DNA from: an uncultured Bacteroidales bacterium
GTDB taxonomy: Bacteria; Bacteroidota; Bacteroidia; Bacteroidales; UBA932
NCBI GenBank assembly: GCA_944325435.1
Contig: CALVAC010000001.1
Coordinates: forward strand, 124,001 to 188,000
Reading direction: 5' to 3'
Length of the DNA stretch: 64,000 nucleotides
Position numbers and translations under genes: made by a program. Shown here piece after piece: positions 43,478-52,749 of this stretch; within the stretch, counting starts at the first letter, position 1, and the number at the start of each line of letters is the position of its first letter. The notes beneath the pieces were generated by a model. The model was not told where the DNA came from and ran no database searches. It saw only the letters and a list, made by a program, of their open reading frames with translations.

Positions 43478-44503
43478 TCAATATGCTGTCTCGAATTCCT
43501 TGAGAAAACGCAGATCATTCTCGAAATAGTTGCGAAGATCCTTGACCTGCCATTTAAGCATGGCGATACGCTCCACTCCCATCCCGAATGCGAATCCGCT
43601 GTATTTCCTGCTGTCTATGCCAGATGCCTCGAGCACATTCGGATCGACCATTCCGCATCCGAGAATCTCGAGCCAGCCTGTCCCCTTACAGATGTTGCAG
43701 CCCTTGCCGTGGCAGATGTTGCAGCTGACATCCACTTCCGCAGATGGTTCCGTGAACGGGAAATAGGATGGACGCATACGGATCTTTGTATCTGCACCAA
43801 ACATTTCCCGGGCAAACAGGAGAATCGCCTGCTTGAGGTCTGCAAAAGTGACACCCTCATCTATATACAGTCCCTCAACCTGATGGAAGATACAGTGGGC
43901 ACGTGCGGAGATGGCCTCGTTGCGGAACACCCTGCCGGGACAGACAATCCTGATAGGGAGAGGCATGGTCTCCATAGCGCGTACCTGCACACAGGAGGTA
44001 TGGGTCCTGAGCAATACAGGGTTGTGTCCGGATGTCACAAAGAAAGTGTCCTGCATATCCCTTGCCGGATGCTCCGGAGGAAAATTGAGAGCCTCGAACA
44101 CATGCCAGTCATCCTCTATCTCCGGACCTTCGGCAACATCATAGCCGAACTTGCGGAATATCTCTATGATCTCTTCCCTTGCAATGGACACCGGATGGCG
44201 CGATCCGAGAGGATATGAATCCCCGGGCATTGTCTGGTCGAACGATGCGATGCCAGGGGCCGCACTGTCCTCCTCGGCTTCACGCAAAGCCTCGATTTTC
44301 GCCACCGCCGCATTCTTCAGTTCGTTGAGACTCTTGCCGAACTCCTTCTTCAACTCCGGAGCCACTGTCCGGAATTCCTCGAACAGCCTGGTTATTTCCC
44401 CCTTCTTTCCAAGGAGACGGATTCTGGCATCCTCTATCTCTTTCCCTGTCTTGCAGGCAAGTCCGTTGATTTCAGCACGAAGAGCTTCTATCCTTTCTTT
44501 CAT
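43478..44503 (-). CDS. pheS: Phenylalanine-tRNA ligase, alpha subunit
   Basis: 341 residues from the ATG at 44503, which opens the coiled-coil arm MKERIEALRAEINGLACKTG; the frame runs further up through the promoter and is rejected there. Class II motifs: motif 1 HPVSIAREEIIEIFRKFGY, motif 2 RTHTSCVQVRAM with FRNEAISARAHCIFHQVEGL, motif 3 FGMGVERIAMLKW. FPFTEPSAEVDVSC is the Phe-binding loop. A CxxC-type cluster (CNICHGKGCNICKGTGW) sits beside it, as in many Bacteroidetes PheS. The -7 box is at 44530-44537 on the minus strand. pheT is not in the window. Confidence 0.97.
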   Translation of the reverse strand: MKERIEALRAEINGLACKTGKEIEDARIRLLGKKGEITRLFEEFRTVAPELKKEFGKSLNELKNAAVAKIEALREAEEDSAAPGIASFDQTMPGDSYPLGSRHPVSIAREEIIEIFRKFGYDVAEGPEIEDDWHVFEALNFPPEHPARDMQDTFFVTSGHNPVLLRTHTSCVQVRAMETMPLPIRIVCPGRVFRNEAISARAHCIFHQVEGLYIDEGVTFADLKQAILLFAREMFGADTKIRMRPSYFPFTEPSAEVDVSCNICHGKGCNICKGTGWLEILGCGMVDPNVLEASGIDSRKYSGFAFGMGVERIAMLKWQVKDLRNYFENDLRFLKEFETAY

Positions 44504-44529
44504 GGCATTATTCTCATTGATATGGAGTG

Positions 44530-44609
44530 CAAAATTAGCGGAATTTTCCGTTTTTGTTGTAAAATAACCATATTTTTTCCTTGCTTGCAGGAAATGAAAG
44601 CTAAATTTG
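44530..44609. promoter_or_regulatory. Divergent -7 boxes of pheS and the DUF1080 gene
   Basis: Minus strand TAATTTTG (44537-44530) serves pheS; plus strand TAAATTTG (44602-44609), with CTTG 18 bases upstream, serves the gene starting at 44672. Both fit the Bacteroidetes -7 consensus. Confidence 0.5.
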
Positions 44610-44671
44610 CAGGCATAACCGCTCGAGCTACAGCAGTAGCGGGAGATGACAGACATAAACTTTTTGATATC

Positions 44672-45946
44672 ATGAAGACAACCACGTTAATCAAGGCCGG
44701 GGCATTGGGGCTGGCGACATTTCTGGCAGCGTCCTGCGCCCAGCAGAACAACAGGCTGACCGACAAGGAGAAAGCCGAAGGATGGGAATTGCTGTTCAAT
44801 GGAGAAGACCTGACCGGATGGAGGGACTACAACGGGACAGAGCTCACAGTGCCATGGCATGTAGTGGACGGCTGCATCCAGGCAAAAGGCACAGGGAGCG
44901 ATGCAAGCGGATATATCGTGACCGACAAGGAATACGAGAACTTCATCCTCTCGTGGGACTGGAAACTCTCCAAAGGAGGCAACAGCGGAATGCTGTACCA
45001 TGTTGTGGAAAGGCCTGAATTCGCCGTGCCATACGTCACCGGTCCGGAATATCAGCTGATAGATGAACCTAATTTCCCGGAGAAGCTCGAAGACTGGCAG
45101 AAGCTTGGAGTGGACTATGCGATGTACCTCCCGGACACTACGAAAATGCATATCAATCCTTACGGGGAGTGGAACAATTCAAGAATCGTGTTCGACAATG
45201 GCCATGTGGAGCACTGGCTCAACGGAGAGAAGATACTCGAGTTCGAGGCATGGTCGGATGACTGGTTCGCACGCAAGAACAGCGGGAAATGGGCGGATGC
45301 CCCTGAATACGGGCTCGGACATAAAGGAGTCATCTGCCTGCAGGACCATGGCTACCCGGCATCTTTCCGCAATATAAAGATAAAGGAGCTGCCGCGCAAG
45401 GCAGGAAAGGAAGTCTCGCTGTTCAACGGCAGGGACCTGACCGGCTGGGAAGTCTACGGAACGGAGAAATGGTATGTGGATAACGGGCTTCTGGTATGCG
45501 AAAGCGGCCCGGACAAGGGATACGGCTATCTTGCCACCAGAGAATACTATGATGACTATGACCTGAGCGTGGAATTCAAGCAGGAAAAGGATGGCAACAG
45601 CGGTGTTTTCATCCGTTCATGGGTGGAGCCTGTGGCAAGAGTGCATGGCTGGCAGGTTGAGGTCGCCCCATACAACTGCGACACAGGGGGAATATATGAA
45701 TCCTACGGAAGAGGCTGGCTTGTCCAGATCCCTGAGGAGAAGGAAAATATCCTGAAGTACGGAGACTGGAACACAATGAGAATCAAAGTCCAGGGAGACA
45801 ATGTCCAGACATGGCTGAATGGCCGGGAGATGGTGAACATCAATGATGAGGCCATCGGGAAGGGCAAAGGCAGAATCGCCCTGCAGATACATGATGGAGG
45901 CGGCATCAAGGTATGCTGGCGCAACCTCCGGCTGAAGACCCTGTAA
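44672..45946 (+). CDS. Lipoprotein with two tandem DUF1080 (3-keto-disaccharide hydrolase-like) domains
   Basis: 424 residues from the ATG at 44672 with lipobox ATFLAASCAQQ, so it is a lipoprotein. Two concanavalin-like DUF1080 domains follow: about 30-235 (GWELLFNGEDLTGWRDYNG ... FRNIKIKEL) and about 240-424 (VSLFNGRDLTGWEVYG ... CWRNLRLKTL). Both carry the GNSG and WNxxRI blocks. Relatives act in the 3-keto-glycoside degradation route, where 3-oxo sugars made by an oxidoreductase are hydrated or cleaved; the partner oxidoreductase is not adjacent. The frame upstream of 44672 crosses the promoter and is not coding. Confidence 0.9.
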   Translation: MKTTTLIKAGALGLATFLAASCAQQNNRLTDKEKAEGWELLFNGEDLTGWRDYNGTELTVPWHVVDGCIQAKGTGSDASGYIVTDKEYENFILSWDWKLSKGGNSGMLYHVVERPEFAVPYVTGPEYQLIDEPNFPEKLEDWQKLGVDYAMYLPDTTKMHINPYGEWNNSRIVFDNGHVEHWLNGEKILEFEAWSDDWFARKNSGKWADAPEYGLGHKGVICLQDHGYPASFRNIKIKELPRKAGKEVSLFNGRDLTGWEVYGTEKWYVDNGLLVCESGPDKGYGYLATREYYDDYDLSVEFKQEKDGNSGVFIRSWVEPVARVHGWQVEVAPYNCDTGGIYESYGRGWLVQIPEEKENILKYGDWNTMRIKVQGDNVQTWLNGREMVNINDEAIGKGKGRIALQIHDGGGIKVCWRNLRLKTL

Positions 45947-45950
45947 CAGG

Positions 45951-46376
45951 TTATTTTTCCAGAGATTTTTCCGCTTTAGCCCGGCGTTTCGCCCGGGCTT
46001 TCTGTTGTTTTTCCGCCCCGCTCTTCAGATAGGCCTTCCACTGGTCTTCATTGAATATCGTCCTGAAAGTGGAGTCGATTGTCTCCATCCATCTGTCCTG
46101 GACATCCATATACATGGACACATTGGATACCTTGGCCTTCTGGAACTTCTCCATCTCTGTCTGCATCGCCAGATAATCGTGCTGCAGGGTCGAGTCCACA
46201 TAGAACACCTGCCAGTATTCCAGTTTCAGGGTGCGCTCCAGCTCCTCTGCCTTCTTGGCGGCCATCTCCGCGATATCAGGCCCTTTCTGCGGTTCCTGGG
46301 CCAGCGTCTGCTGCGGATTCACGGATATTGCGGCAAAAGCGGCCAGGACAAAAACAAGACTGCAATATTTATTCAT
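45951..46376 (-). CDS. Exported helical protein of unknown function
   Basis: 141 residues from the ATG at 46376 with signal peptide NKYCSLVFVLAAFAAISVNP. The mature chain is helical, charged and basic at its end (QKARAKRRAKAEKSLEK), with a central LKLEYWQVFYVDSTLQHDYL and FNEDQWKAYLKSGAEK; the overall look is of the Spy/LTxxQ-like small periplasmic helix proteins, but without a firm family match. Its tail almost touches the end of the DUF1080 gene (4 bases, convergent). It is divergent from the C69 dipeptidase gene with overlapping promoters. Confidence 0.7.
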   Translation of the reverse strand: MNKYCSLVFVLAAFAAISVNPQQTLAQEPQKGPDIAEMAAKKAEELERTLKLEYWQVFYVDSTLQHDYLAMQTEMEKFQKAKVSNVSMYMDVQDRWMETIDSTFRTIFNEDQWKAYLKSGAEKQQKARAKRRAKAEKSLEK

Positions 46377-46390
46377 ATCATAAAAATTTC

Positions 46391-46466
46391 TAAATTTGTG
46401 ACCACTCTGTCCGCAGGTTTCCGGACAGGGCGTTGCAAAATTAAACATAAGTATATGAAAAAACAA
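46391..46466. promoter_or_regulatory. Overlapping divergent promoters of the exported helical protein and C69 dipeptidase
   Basis: Plus strand TAAATTTG (46391-46398) serves the dipeptidase at 46455. Minus strand TTG (46466-46464), 20 bases, TAATTTTG (46443-46436) serves the gene starting at 46376; its -33 box falls inside the first codons of the dipeptidase, so the two promoters cannot be read freely at once. Confidence 0.55.
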
Positions 46467-48230
46467 GCCGCCTTCATCTCCGCAGCCCTGCTCTCATTCT
46501 TCACTTGCCCTGAGACACCTGCATGCACGAATATCCTGGTGACAAGAGGGGCCAGCGCAGACGGATCAAACATGATTTCATACGCGGCAGACTCCCACCA
46601 GCTGTACGGGGAGCTGTACTTCCACCCGGCTGCATCCTGGGAAAAGGGGGCAATGCTTGATGTGAGCGAATGGGATACCGGCAGACCTCTCGGCCAGATA
46701 GCCCAGGTACCGTACACATTCCAGACGGTGGGCAATATGAACGAGCACCAGCTGATCATCGCCGAGACCACATACGGAGGACGGGGACTTGCCGACTCGA
46801 CAGGAATAATGGACTACGGCTCATTGATATACATCACCCTCCAGAGAGCACGGACGGCACGCGAGGCCATAGAGACAATCGTATGGCTTGCAAACACATA
46901 CGGGTATTGCTCCGAAGGGGAGTCATTCTCCATTGCAGACAAGGATGAAGTGTGGGTCATGGACCTTATAGGCAAAGGGACGGAAATGGTGGACGGGGTG
47001 AATGTCCGCAAAGGGATAGTATATGTAGCGCGCAGGGTACCGGACGGATACATCTGTGCACATGCCAACCAGGCAAGGATAAGCACTTTCCCTCTCGACG
47101 ACCCTGAGAACTGTATCTATGCCCCTGATGTCATCTCTTTCGCCCGTGAAATGGGCTGGTATGAAGGCCCGGATGAGGAATTCAGCTTCTGCGACACGTA
47201 CAATCCGCTGAACTTCGGAGGGATGAGAGCCTGTGAAGCGAGGGCATGGAGCGCATTCAACATCCTGTGCGATGGCAACTTCACATTCGAGGATGAGAAC
47301 GGGGAAACAGTCACCAGAGACGCATACGACTATATAGACTATGCCATGGGATACGATGCAGGCAAGAGGTTCCCTCTGTTCGTAAAGCCATCCCGCAAGC
47401 TGACCGTCAAGGATGTGGCCGATGTGATGCGTGACCATTTCGAAGGCACGCCTATGGATATGACGACCGATATCGGAGCCGGAGGAAACGCCCTGCCTTA
47501 CCGATGGAGACCGATGGGTTTCGAGTATGAAGGCAAGACCTACATAAACGAAAGGGCCATCGCCACACAACAGACAGGATTCTGGTTCGTGGCACAGGCC
47601 AGGCCCCAGTTCCCGGACGAAATAGGTGCGCTGATATGGTTCGGTACGGACGATGCCGCCACATCATATCTCACCCCTGTCTACGCCAGCATAACAGAAG
47701 TGCCTGAATCATTCAGGGTCGGGAACGGCAATATGCTCACCTACTCCCCTACATCCGCATTCTGGATGTGCAACAGAGTGGCAAACGCATGCTATAAAAT
47801 GTACAATGTAATGGAGCCTGCCGTCCGGGCGGAAATAGACAGATGGGAATATGCCCAGATGCGTGCGGTACAGGAAACTGACAGCACCGCAATGGAAATC
47901 TACAACGAAGCTCAGACCGCCCCGAGGAAAAGGATAGGGAGGAACGACAGGCTCAGACGTTCTCCTGATCCATACGCGGAGCTCAAGGCATACCTGACAG
48001 GATATTCTGTCGGGGCTGCGCAGGAGATTTTCCGGAAATGGACTGAACTCGAGACATTTCTGCTGGTCAAATATATGGATGGGAACGTCAAGGCACAGAA
48101 CCCGGACGGATCATTCGTGACCAACCCTTATACTGACAGGATTCCCGATGGAATCACCAATCCGGGATACACAGAAAAATGGAAAGCATACGTGGTGGAA
48201 GACCACGGAGAGGTGATAGAAGAAAAATAG
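46455..48230 (+). CDS. C69 family dipeptidase (PepD-like)
   Basis: 591 residues from the ATG at 46455. The N-terminal nucleophile hydrolase begins with a signal-like stretch MKKQAAFISAALLSFFTCPE, then Cys24 in PACTNILVTRGASADGSN, the predicted autocatalytic nucleophile. GESFSIADKDEVWVMDLIG and CAHANQARISTF are C69 blocks. These enzymes cleave dipeptides, so this one fits downstream of the S46 dipeptidyl-peptidase whose gene follows two positions later (50378). The C-terminal part extends to 591 residues, as in other secreted Bacteroidetes C69 members. It probably forms an operon with the ferredoxin-like gene (gap 51 bases). Confidence 0.9.
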   Translation: MKKQAAFISAALLSFFTCPETPACTNILVTRGASADGSNMISYAADSHQLYGELYFHPAASWEKGAMLDVSEWDTGRPLGQIAQVPYTFQTVGNMNEHQLIIAETTYGGRGLADSTGIMDYGSLIYITLQRARTAREAIETIVWLANTYGYCSEGESFSIADKDEVWVMDLIGKGTEMVDGVNVRKGIVYVARRVPDGYICAHANQARISTFPLDDPENCIYAPDVISFAREMGWYEGPDEEFSFCDTYNPLNFGGMRACEARAWSAFNILCDGNFTFEDENGETVTRDAYDYIDYAMGYDAGKRFPLFVKPSRKLTVKDVADVMRDHFEGTPMDMTTDIGAGGNALPYRWRPMGFEYEGKTYINERAIATQQTGFWFVAQARPQFPDEIGALIWFGTDDAATSYLTPVYASITEVPESFRVGNGNMLTYSPTSAFWMCNRVANACYKMYNVMEPAVRAEIDRWEYAQMRAVQETDSTAMEIYNEAQTAPRKRIGRNDRLRRSPDPYAELKAYLTGYSVGAAQEIFRKWTELETFLLVKYMDGNVKAQNPDGSFVTNPYTDRIPDGITNPGYTEKWKAYVVEDHGEVIEEK

Positions 48231-48281
48231 ACACGACAACAACAGGATCTGGCTTCCATAAGGAATTAACGGAAACCAGAT

Positions 48282-50336
48282 ATGAAAAGAGATTCTACAA
48301 TCAAGAGAAACTGGCCAAGGCATATCCTCCAATGGGGAGTCCTGGCCGCCCTGGTACTGTTCCTGACAGGACTGGTTCATGGAGATGAACCGGCTGACCC
48401 TGAAGCCTATTGCCCTGTAGGCGGACTTCAGGCGATTACAACCTGGCTTGTGAACGGCACGCTGCCTTGCAGCATGACAACACTGCAGATTGTGATGGGC
48501 ATAGCCCTCGCTGCCGCTGTCATCCTGTTCAGCAAACTTTTCTGCGGCTATCTCTGCCCCATAGGGACAGTGGAGGATCTGCTTTCCAGAGTCCGCAGAA
48601 CCCTGAAAATCAAAGCCATCACAATCCGTAACGGCTCGGTGGCAGACAAGGTGCTCAGGGTTGTGAAATATCTGCTGCTGTTCCTGGTATTCTATATGAC
48701 TGCCACTTCAAGCGAACTGTTCTGTAAGAATTTTGACCCTTACTATGCCGTTGCGACCGGGTTCAAAGGAGAGATAACCGCCTGGATGTCTATAATATCA
48801 ATATCCGTTGTCATCCTCCTCGGATTCTTCATCGACAATTTCTGGTGCAGATATGTCTGTCCGCTCGGAGCAGCATCCAACACACTGAAATTCTGGGTCT
48901 GGATAGCCATTCTTGCAGCTGTATATGCAGGTCTGGAACTGGCTGGAGCAGGCATCCCGTGGTATATACTGCTCGGGGCCTTCTGCATGCTGGGATATCT
49001 CCTGGAAATCCTGCACGGCAAGCCGCGATATCAGCTGCTGTATGTAGCCAAGGATCTGGACAGATGTATCGGATGCGGACTCTGCACGCAGAAATGCCCT
49101 TACCATATCGATGTCGCCGCTTCTGAAGAACAGACAGTAGCCGCTGTTGACTGCACCCTATGCGGAGAATGCTGCGGATGCTGCCCTACTGCCGCCCTCG
49201 GTATAGGCACACGCAAAGGCAAGGGACACGGATGGCTGAAATATCTCCCGGCAGGTCTGACAATCGTGCTTACCATCCTCGGAATCTGGGTGGGAGGGAA
49301 ATTCGAACTGCCTACCATCGATATGACTTGGGGTATCGAACAGACGGAAGAGGACGGGACTGTCACACGGCTGACAGACCCTTCGGCACTCAGGACCATG
49401 GAACTTACAGGATTGAAATCCGTGAAATGCTACGGAAGTTCGATGACATTCAAGGCCAGGCTGGAAAAGATAGGCGGGGTGCACGGAGTCAAGACCTTCG
49501 TGAACAGCCACAGGGCAGTCGTGACTTACGATCCGTCACGGACATCGCCCGAAAAGATACGGGAGATGATATTCGTCCCATCGAAATTCCGTGTGCGGTC
49601 TCCTGACCCGGCAGATGTGGACAGCGTAAAGATAGTGACCATCAGGACAGAGGGGATGTACGACAGGATGGACCTCAACTATCTCGGCCTGCAGATAAGG
49701 AATACCGGCAAGCAGATATACGGGCTTCAGAGCGAATTCGCCTGTCCTCTGATTGTAAGGGTCTATATGGCTCCGACAGAGCAGGCTGACGAGAAGTGGT
49801 TCAGGGAAACAGTGGAGAAAGAAGTGCTGGCAATGCCGGCGCACGGCGGAAGTGTCAGGGAAATCCCTCTGGACTACAGATTCGAGGGGATGGAGGACAG
49901 TGTCACATTTATGCCTGTCCCGGACTATCTCAGGATGATGTTCACCCCTTTCAAGGCCGAATTCAAATCACGGGTAGAGGAATACGCCGGACAGGACCAG
50001 TATGTCTATGAAATAACGGACAGTAACTATGAGAAACCCGTAATCCGGATGAACATGCCGTATCTGAGCAACCACCTTTCCAGACACGAGGGCATCATCG
50101 GCATCTATCTCGGGCTCAACGGCAGACTGGAACCGGCAATCAGCATAAGATACGCTGCCCCGATGACTGGAGAAAAACTGTGGGACCTGATGACAATGGA
50201 GACCTGGACAATCACCTACAGCAAGGATGATGTGAGGGAAGTCCCTGCAAAACTTGGATTCGACACCCCCGGGACCGTCATCCGGTACAGGACAGAAAGC
50301 GAAGTGAAGAACCGGCAGCAGAACGCATCCCGGTAA
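48282..50336 (+). CDS. NapH/NosR-like membrane polyferredoxin with an HMA-like domain and an unknown C-terminal domain
   Basis: 684 residues. Residues 1-245 hold about five membrane helices with two NapH-type pairs, LFCGYLCPIG (Cys88, Cys92) and FWCRYVCPLG (Cys189, Cys193). Residues 262-301 carry two [4Fe-4S] motifs, CIGCGLCTQKCP and CTLCGECCGCCP. After one more helix (about 321-338), residues 375-432 resemble a heavy-metal-associated domain (SVKCYGSSMTFKARLEKIGG then AVVTYDPSRTSPEKI), but with one Cys (383) where metal binders have CxxC. Residues 440-684 match no family I know. NapH/NosR proteins pass electrons across the inner membrane. It lies between a C69 dipeptidase and an S46 peptidase gene (gaps 51 and 41 bases), which gives no ready explanation. 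Confidence 0.82.
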   Translation: MKRDSTIKRNWPRHILQWGVLAALVLFLTGLVHGDEPADPEAYCPVGGLQAITTWLVNGTLPCSMTTLQIVMGIALAAAVILFSKLFCGYLCPIGTVEDLLSRVRRTLKIKAITIRNGSVADKVLRVVKYLLLFLVFYMTATSSELFCKNFDPYYAVATGFKGEITAWMSIISISVVILLGFFIDNFWCRYVCPLGAASNTLKFWVWIAILAAVYAGLELAGAGIPWYILLGAFCMLGYLLEILHGKPRYQLLYVAKDLDRCIGCGLCTQKCPYHIDVAASEEQTVAAVDCTLCGECCGCCPTAALGIGTRKGKGHGWLKYLPAGLTIVLTILGIWVGGKFELPTIDMTWGIEQTEEDGTVTRLTDPSALRTMELTGLKSVKCYGSSMTFKARLEKIGGVHGVKTFVNSHRAVVTYDPSRTSPEKIREMIFVPSKFRVRSPDPADVDSVKIVTIRTEGMYDRMDLNYLGLQIRNTGKQIYGLQSEFACPLIVRVYMAPTEQADEKWFRETVEKEVLAMPAHGGSVREIPLDYRFEGMEDSVTFMPVPDYLRMMFTPFKAEFKSRVEEYAGQDQYVYEITDSNYEKPVIRMNMPYLSNHLSRHEGIIGIYLGLNGRLEPAISIRYAAPMTGEKLWDLMTMETWTITYSKDDVREVPAKLGFDTPGTVIRYRTESEVKNRQQNASR

Positions 50337-50377
50337 TAACAAGATGAAGACAAGGACATGATACGACAGACTGAAAG

Positions 50378-52594
50378 ATGAAACAATCATTGATATTATT
50401 CTTTTTACTCTGCCTGTGGACATCCGACTCCGCAGCAGATGAGGGTATGTGGCTGGTCAACATGATTGACTCCGCACTTGAAAAGAAGATGCAGGAACGG
50501 GGGCTTCAACTGCCCGCCAATGAAATATACAATGCCGATGCGGAGGGCACCTCCATTTCAGATGCGGTGGTATCCCTCGAATTCGGCTGCTCAGGAAGCA
50601 TCATTTCCGACAAGGGGCTGATAATCACCAACCACCACTGCGCATACGCGGATGTGTTCAGACTCAGCACACAGGAGCACAACTGGCTGGAAGACGGCTA
50701 CTGGGCAATGACGGCAGACCGGGAAATCAACATCCCCGGCAAATCCATCCTTTTCCTGAAAAAGGTCATCGATGTCACGGATGAGGTCATCCGTCTGCGG
50801 GAGGAAGAGGAAGCCGCAGGCAGGCCGGCTGGGATGAGGAGGATATCTCACCTTCTGGAAAAGGAATACGCGGAAAAGAGCGGGCTGGATGCATACCTTT
50901 CATCGATGTGGGACGGGACGAGATATTATATGGCTCTCTATCTGACATACAGGGACATCAGGCTCGTGGCCGCACCGCCTCTGTCAATCGCCGCATTCGG
51001 CGGGGACACGGACAACTGGGAATGGCCCCAGCACAAATGCGATTTTGCACTCTACAGGATCTACACCGCCCCCGACGGCTCACCTGCCGAATATTCTGAA
51101 GACAATGTCCCCCTTAAACCAAGACGGAAACTGGAAATCTCGCTTGATGGCTACAAACCCGGGGACTTCACAATGGTAATCGGATATCCCGGATATACAG
51201 ACCGGTACTGCAGCTCCGCAAAAGTGGACTTTATGGAGAATGTCAGTCTCCCGATAAGCAATCGGTTGCGGGGAAGACAGATGGAGATAATATCCGGCTG
51301 GATGGATTTTGACCCGGGCATCCGCCTGCTGTATTCCGACTATTATTTCAGTCTGAGCAATGTGCAGGAGAACAACGAGGGGATGGAGACCTGTTTCCGG
51401 AGATTCGGCGTAGCGGAAGAAAAACGGGCGCAGGAAATGGAACTGCAGGAATGGATTGATGTCTCCGGAGAACGGGAATCCAGATGGGGGAACATGACAG
51501 GAATGCTGACAGAAAAATACAATGCCCAGCAAGAAGCACAGAAAAATATCATTTACTACAGGGAAACCCTTGTGCGCGGGACACGGTTCGCAAGGACAGC
51601 CGACAGGATATCTTCTCTGGCCAATTCAGTGCTCAAAAGCAGGGGAATACAGCCGGCAAGAGCCATTGATCCGGCAATGGAGGATAAAGAGAAAGAATGC
51701 AGGCGCACATACAGGTTCATCGGGAAAGACTTCGACTGCGGACGGCTGGACAAGGATTACGCTGCAATAGACCTGCGTGTGGAAAAGGAACTTTTCCGTT
51801 ATGCAGTGGAACAATATTACCGCAATGTACAACCATATTGTTTCGGTCCTTATCAGACAGAACTGTACCTCCATTTCTCCACTCCTGACGGAGAATGCGA
51901 TTTCGATGCCCTCGTGGACAGTCTGTGGAACGGGAGCTGCCTGACGGACAGGGAAAAGATAGAGAAAATGCTGGCAGAAGAGCACACCATAGATGAATAT
52001 ACGGCCGACCCGATGTATATGTTTCTGAAAGATGTGAGCATAATTGACTTCAACAGAAGGATATCGGAAGCGCAGGGGACACCGGACATCCGGAGCCTTG
52101 AGAAAGAATACACCCATGCCCTCTACCGGATGCGGCAGGACAAGGGCATCATCCAATACCCTGATGCCAACTCCACAATGCGGATAACATACGGGACAGT
52201 CTGCGGTATCGAGCCCCGGGATGCCATCATCTGCTCTTGGCAGACCTCTACGCAAGGGCTGCTGGAAAAGGATGACACCTCATCTTATGAATTCCGGCTC
52301 TTGGACAGGCAGAGGGAGCTGCTTTTGGGCCTGGAGAATCCGCTGCCGGTGGATTTCCTGACAGACAACGACATCACAGGCGGCAATTCCGGCTCTCCTG
52401 TAATGAACGCAAAGGGGGAACTCATCGGTCTGGCCTTTGACGGCAACAAGGAATCCCTCGCAAGCGATGCCGGCTATACTCCGGGCTACAACAGATGCGT
52501 CTGCGCAGATATCCGGTTCATCCTCTGGACTCTCGATGAATATGCAGGCATGGAGCGTATCCTCGACGAAATCGGCTATGTCCGCAGACCTTGA
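50378..52594 (+). CDS. S46 family dipeptidyl-peptidase (second copy)
   Basis: 738 residues with signal peptide LILFFLLCLWTSDSAA and mature start DEGMWLVNMI. The triad is His in TNHHCAYADV (about 86-87), Asp in GGDTDNWEWPQHKCDF and Ser673 in ITGGNSGSPVMN. The specificity position is again Gly, in LAFDGNKES (689), suggesting DPP7-like preference. It is only distantly like the S46 protein at 26779-28923 (for example GYTPGYNRCVCADIRF against MFEPELQRCICVDIRY), so they are old paralogs. As last gene of the dipeptidase/polyferredoxin cluster it is closed by the strong terminator at 52654-52712. Intact. Confidence 0.92.
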   Translation: MKQSLILFFLLCLWTSDSAADEGMWLVNMIDSALEKKMQERGLQLPANEIYNADAEGTSISDAVVSLEFGCSGSIISDKGLIITNHHCAYADVFRLSTQEHNWLEDGYWAMTADREINIPGKSILFLKKVIDVTDEVIRLREEEEAAGRPAGMRRISHLLEKEYAEKSGLDAYLSSMWDGTRYYMALYLTYRDIRLVAAPPLSIAAFGGDTDNWEWPQHKCDFALYRIYTAPDGSPAEYSEDNVPLKPRRKLEISLDGYKPGDFTMVIGYPGYTDRYCSSAKVDFMENVSLPISNRLRGRQMEIISGWMDFDPGIRLLYSDYYFSLSNVQENNEGMETCFRRFGVAEEKRAQEMELQEWIDVSGERESRWGNMTGMLTEKYNAQQEAQKNIIYYRETLVRGTRFARTADRISSLANSVLKSRGIQPARAIDPAMEDKEKECRRTYRFIGKDFDCGRLDKDYAAIDLRVEKELFRYAVEQYYRNVQPYCFGPYQTELYLHFSTPDGECDFDALVDSLWNGSCLTDREKIEKMLAEEHTIDEYTADPMYMFLKDVSIIDFNRRISEAQGTPDIRSLEKEYTHALYRMRQDKGIIQYPDANSTMRITYGTVCGIEPRDAIICSWQTSTQGLLEKDDTSSYEFRLLDRQRELLLGLENPLPVDFLTDNDITGGNSGSPVMNAKGELIGLAFDGNKESLASDAGYTPGYNRCVCADIRFILWTLDEYAGMERILDEIGYVRRP

Positions 52595-52653
52595 CAGTTT
52601 TACTCCATCTGACCGGCACAATCAGAAAGACACCCTGAATATCAGGCATTAAC

Positions 52654-52712
52654 AAAAAAGGAACTGGACAATACCTTTGATTTTTGCGGTATTGTCCAGT
52701 TTTGCTTTTCTC
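52654..52712. terminator. Bidirectional terminator between the S46 and fimbrillin genes
   Basis: A perfect 14-pair stem, AACTGGACAATACC (52662-52675) with GGTATTGTCCAGTT (52688-52701). On the plus strand TTGCTTTTCTC follows; on the minus strand the flank is CCTTTTTTG. It ends both convergent operons. Confidence 0.88.
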
Positions 52713-52749
52713 AATTGACTTTATATCAATTTTTTCTTACAGCAAATTG

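Noticed and set aside
46005..46454. Upstream extension of the C69 dipeptidase frame
   Set aside because: It is antisense to the exported helical protein gene and precedes the signal peptide.
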